Positions 6,416 to 7,581 of a stretch of 7,581 bases of DNA are shown here, piece after piece (position 1 is the first letter of the stretch; each line of letters opens with the position of its first letter). The notes under the pieces are model-generated. The model searched no databases. It was not told the DNA's origin and saw only the letters and a program-made list of their open reading frames with translations. A program made the translations under genes and the position numbers. The stretch covers positions 1-7,581 of the forward strand of contig JALSSG010000237.1 in NCBI GenBank assembly GCA_026984355.1, written 5' to 3'. The DNA comes from Hydrogenothermaceae bacterium (GTDB taxonomy: Bacteria; Aquificota; Aquificia; Aquificales; Hydrogenothermaceae).

Positions 6416-6467
6416 ATATTACACTGTAAAATAAACTGTACACAATGTGTAAATAAATATTACACTG
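6416..6467. repeat. Two copies of an 11-base direct repeat, ATATTACACTG
   Basis: Copies lie at 6416-6426 and 6457-6467, 41 bases apart start to start, close to four helical turns. On the porin strand each reads CAGTGTAATAT. The porin-proximal copy contains TAATAT, which could be a -10 element, but it lies only nine bases before the ATG, which would imply a nearly leaderless message. The pair brackets the TACAC palindrome. Confidence 0.5.
6439..6451. promoter_or_regulatory. Palindrome TACAC-AAT-GTGTA, candidate operator
   Basis: A perfect 5-3-5 inverted repeat in the divergent region. It sits between the two copies of the 11-base direct repeat and upstream of the porin start, about 165 bases before the candidate sigma-54 element of the VWA gene. 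That is a usual distance for an upstream activator site, but also suits a porin repressor. I cannot assign a regulator family. Confidence 0.45.
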
Positions 6468-6544
6468 CTATTTTTTCCATAAGATATTCATATTTAATTA
6501 ATTTTTAAAAATAGTATTTTATCTTGTAAGAGATTTTTACACTT

Positions 6545-6558
6545 TTGATATTAATCGA
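6545..6558. promoter_or_regulatory. FNR/CRP-family-like box
   Basis: TTGAT-ATTA-ATCGA matches the FNR consensus TTGAT-N4-ATCAA in nine of ten positions. It is centred about 80 bases before the predicted sigma-54 start of the VWA gene. FNR-type sites respond to oxygen or nitric oxide in many bacteria. One such match is likely by chance now and then in AT-rich DNA. Confidence 0.35.
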
Positions 6559-6604
6559 TATTTTTAAAATGTATCAAATAAGTGATTTATAACTAAATAA
6601 AAGT

Positions 6605-6621
6605 TTGGCATGTTTTTTGAT
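6605..6621 (+). promoter_or_regulatory. Candidate sigma-54-like promoter of the VWA gene
   Basis: TTGGCATGTTTTTTGAT matches the sigma-54 consensus TTGGCACG-N4-TTGCW with the correct GG-N10-GN spacing. It deviates at C8>T-type tolerance and, importantly, has A instead of C in the -12 GC. The predicted start near 6632 gives a leader of about 33 bases containing the Shine-Dalgarno sequence at 6652-6657. The missing -12 C is the main weakness. A nearly identical word lies before the DUF507 gene. Confidence 0.4.
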
Positions 6622-6651
6622 ATAGAAAAGAGATTAAAAAATAAATTTTTA

Positions 6652-6657
6652 GGGAGG
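6652..6657 (+). promoter_or_regulatory. Strong Shine-Dalgarno site of the VWA gene
   Basis: GGGAGG, within AGGGAGGAT, lies seven bases before the ATG at 6665-6667. It fixes the start of the rightward gene; no other in-frame start nearby has a comparable site. Confidence 0.85.
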
Positions 6658-6664
6658 ATTAAAG

Positions 6665-7581
6665 ATGAAACTAAAAAAAACTCTTTTAGGATTGGCTCTT
6701 ATCGGTCTTTCTAGTTCTGCATGGTCTGTTACAACGTCAATTAGCCCGCCAAGCTATAGTGATACTATTGAACCTGGAAATTCAGTCACTATTAACAAAG
6801 ATGTTATAGTACCAGAAGTTACTCCAAAATTGGATTTATTTTTATTGATTGATGGTTCAGGAAGTTATGATGATGATATTCAAAACATTAAGTTACTAGG
6901 ACCAGACTTAGTTAACGGTATTAGAGCCTCTGTACCTGATTCAAATTTTGGTATCGGTTTATTCACTGATTACGATTGTCCAGTATTAGGACCTAATGAC
7001 CCTTTATACTGTTCTTTATTCCATTTAGTTCAACCCCTAACACATGATGAAAACACTTTTCTCAACACCTTAAATAATCTATATGCACCTGGCGGAGCTG
7101 ATGAGCCTTCTGTATTGGCTACTTATGCCGCTACTGGTGCAGGTTGGGATGAGAATAATGATGGTGATTATGAGGATTTTGGAGATGTTCCCCCACAAAA
7201 TGTAGGATGGAGGACTGACGCTACTAAAGTTATAGCTTTATCTACTGACGAGCCAATTCAAATATATGGAAGCTTAGATATACCTACTTTAGAAAATCAT
7301 CTAATAAATAATAATTTCAAACTTATTCTTTTAAAAGCTCCTGGTACAGATAATGCTTTAGATTCTGTTGCACTAGCAACAGGTGGGGCTATACTTAATA
7401 TACAAAGTGATAGTTCTGATATAGTTTCAGCTATACTATCTGGTATAGAACAACTTACCTTTACCATAACTGCAAATCCTGTAGGATGTGAACCTTTAAA
7501 TATTACCTTTTCTCCTTCTGAATACACAGATGTATCAGGTGGAGAAACTGTTAGTTTTGAAGAAACTATAGAAGTACCTGA
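6665..7581 (+). CDS. Exported von Willebrand A / integrin beta I-like domain protein (3' truncated by window edge)
   Basis: The frame stays open for 305 codons to the window edge, so the C terminus is unseen. ATG is supported by GGGAGG at 6652-6657, seven bases upstream. Residues 1-21 are a Sec signal peptide (MKLKK, hydrophobic core, Ala/Ser-rich end). A VWA domain spans about 56-265: LDLFLLIDGSGS carries the MIDAS metal motif Asp63-x-Ser65-x-Ser67, NFGIGLFTDY (94-103) is a core strand, APGGADEPS is at 141-149 and KVIALSTDEP (188-197) carries Asp195. GWR just before that strand, the Cys105/Cys116 pair in the loop after strand 2 and GGETVSF after the domain resemble the integrin beta I domain and the adjoining hybrid domain. 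Asp162-Asp171 (DENNDGDYED) looks like a calcium loop. It is probably a surface or secreted adhesion protein. Sorting signals cannot be judged. Confidence 0.82.
   Translation, partial: MKLKKTLLGLALIGLSSSAWSVTTSISPPSYSDTIEPGNSVTINKDVIVPEVTPKLDLFLLIDGSGSYDDDIQNIKLLGPDLVNGIRASVPDSNFGIGLFTDYDCPVLGPNDPLYCSLFHLVQPLTHDENTFLNTLNNLYAPGGADEPSVLATYAATGAGWDENNDGDYEDFGDVPPQNVGWRTDATKVIALSTDEPIQIYGSLDIPTLENHLINNNFKLILLKAPGTDNALDSVALATGGAILNIQSDSSDIVSAILSGIEQLTFTITANPVGCEPLNITFSPSEYTDVSGGETVSFEETIEVP

Larger units (their letters stand above)
6407..6664. promoter_or_regulatory. Divergent intergenic control region between porin and VWA gene
   Basis: These 258 bases hold no supported gene. They must contain the promoters of both divergent genes and are strongly AT-rich. 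The word TACAC (or its complement) recurs at 6420, 6439, 6447 (inverted), 6461 and 6538. An FNR-like box, a sigma-54-like promoter and a sigma-70-like candidate (TTTACA at 6536-6541, 17 bases, TATTTT at 6559-6564) face the VWA gene. The left part near the porin carries a repeated AGTGTAATAT word. Each element is described in its own entry. In DNA this AT-rich, single weak matches carry little weight; the clustering is the main support. Confidence 0.6.

Noticed and set aside
6501..6512. Twelve-base palindrome ATTTTTAAAAAT
   Set aside because: Entirely A/T in an AT-rich intergenic region; expected by chance, and no companion copies with spacing.
7297..7527. Open frame of 76 codons on the minus strand
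   Set aside because: It is antisense to the well-supported VWA gene, has no convincing start context and no recognisable domain.

Overview
The window is AT-rich and gene-dense, with codon use biased to A/T and Lys/Glu/Ile-rich proteins. A tandem DUF507 protein, a flavin-dependent thymidylate synthase, a short archaeal/thermophile-type citrate synthase and an OprB-like porin together suggest a Gram-negative (outer-membrane) thermophile. My best guess is a low-GC member of the Aquificota (Hydrogenothermaceae-like). That placement is inference from gene content and style; no rRNA or other decisive marker is present.

Layout. Positions 1-511 (+) hold the C-terminal part of a flavin-dependent thymidylate synthase (ThyX), whose start lies outside the window. 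It converges on a leftward block, with only 7 bases between the two stop codons. In transcription order (right to left, minus strand) the block is: OprB-like porin (6406-5417), a small exported four-cysteine protein (5281-4904), histidinol dehydrogenase HisD (4805-3525), tandem DUF507 protein (3450-2902), degenerate response-regulator receiver (2825-2481), GDP-mannose hydrolase-type Nudix enzyme (2475-1999), unknown helical 116-residue protein (2008-1658) and citrate synthase (1646-519). The last four are tightly packed (gaps of 5 and 11 bases and one 10-base overlap) and look like one operon. The genes before them are separated by 74-135 bases and may have their own promoters.

A 258-base intergenic region (6407-6664) separates the porin from a divergent, rightward gene that runs off the window. 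That gene encodes an exported von Willebrand factor A protein whose domain resembles the integrin beta-chain I domain. The intergenic region is rich in candidate regulatory DNA: a direct repeat, a TACAC-N3-GTGTA palindrome, an FNR-like box and a sigma-54-like promoter. Parts of this pattern recur upstream of the DUF507 gene, about 3 kb away.

Functionally the window mixes housekeeping metabolism (dTMP synthesis, histidine biosynthesis, citrate synthesis, nucleotide-sugar hydrolysis) with cell-surface genes (porin, exported Cys protein, VWA adhesin-like protein). The least conventional parts are the integrin-beta-like protein, the receiver without its phospho-acceptor Asp embedded in the citrate synthase operon, and the shared regulatory motifs. 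I see no rRNA, tRNA, CRISPR array, transposase or attachment site.
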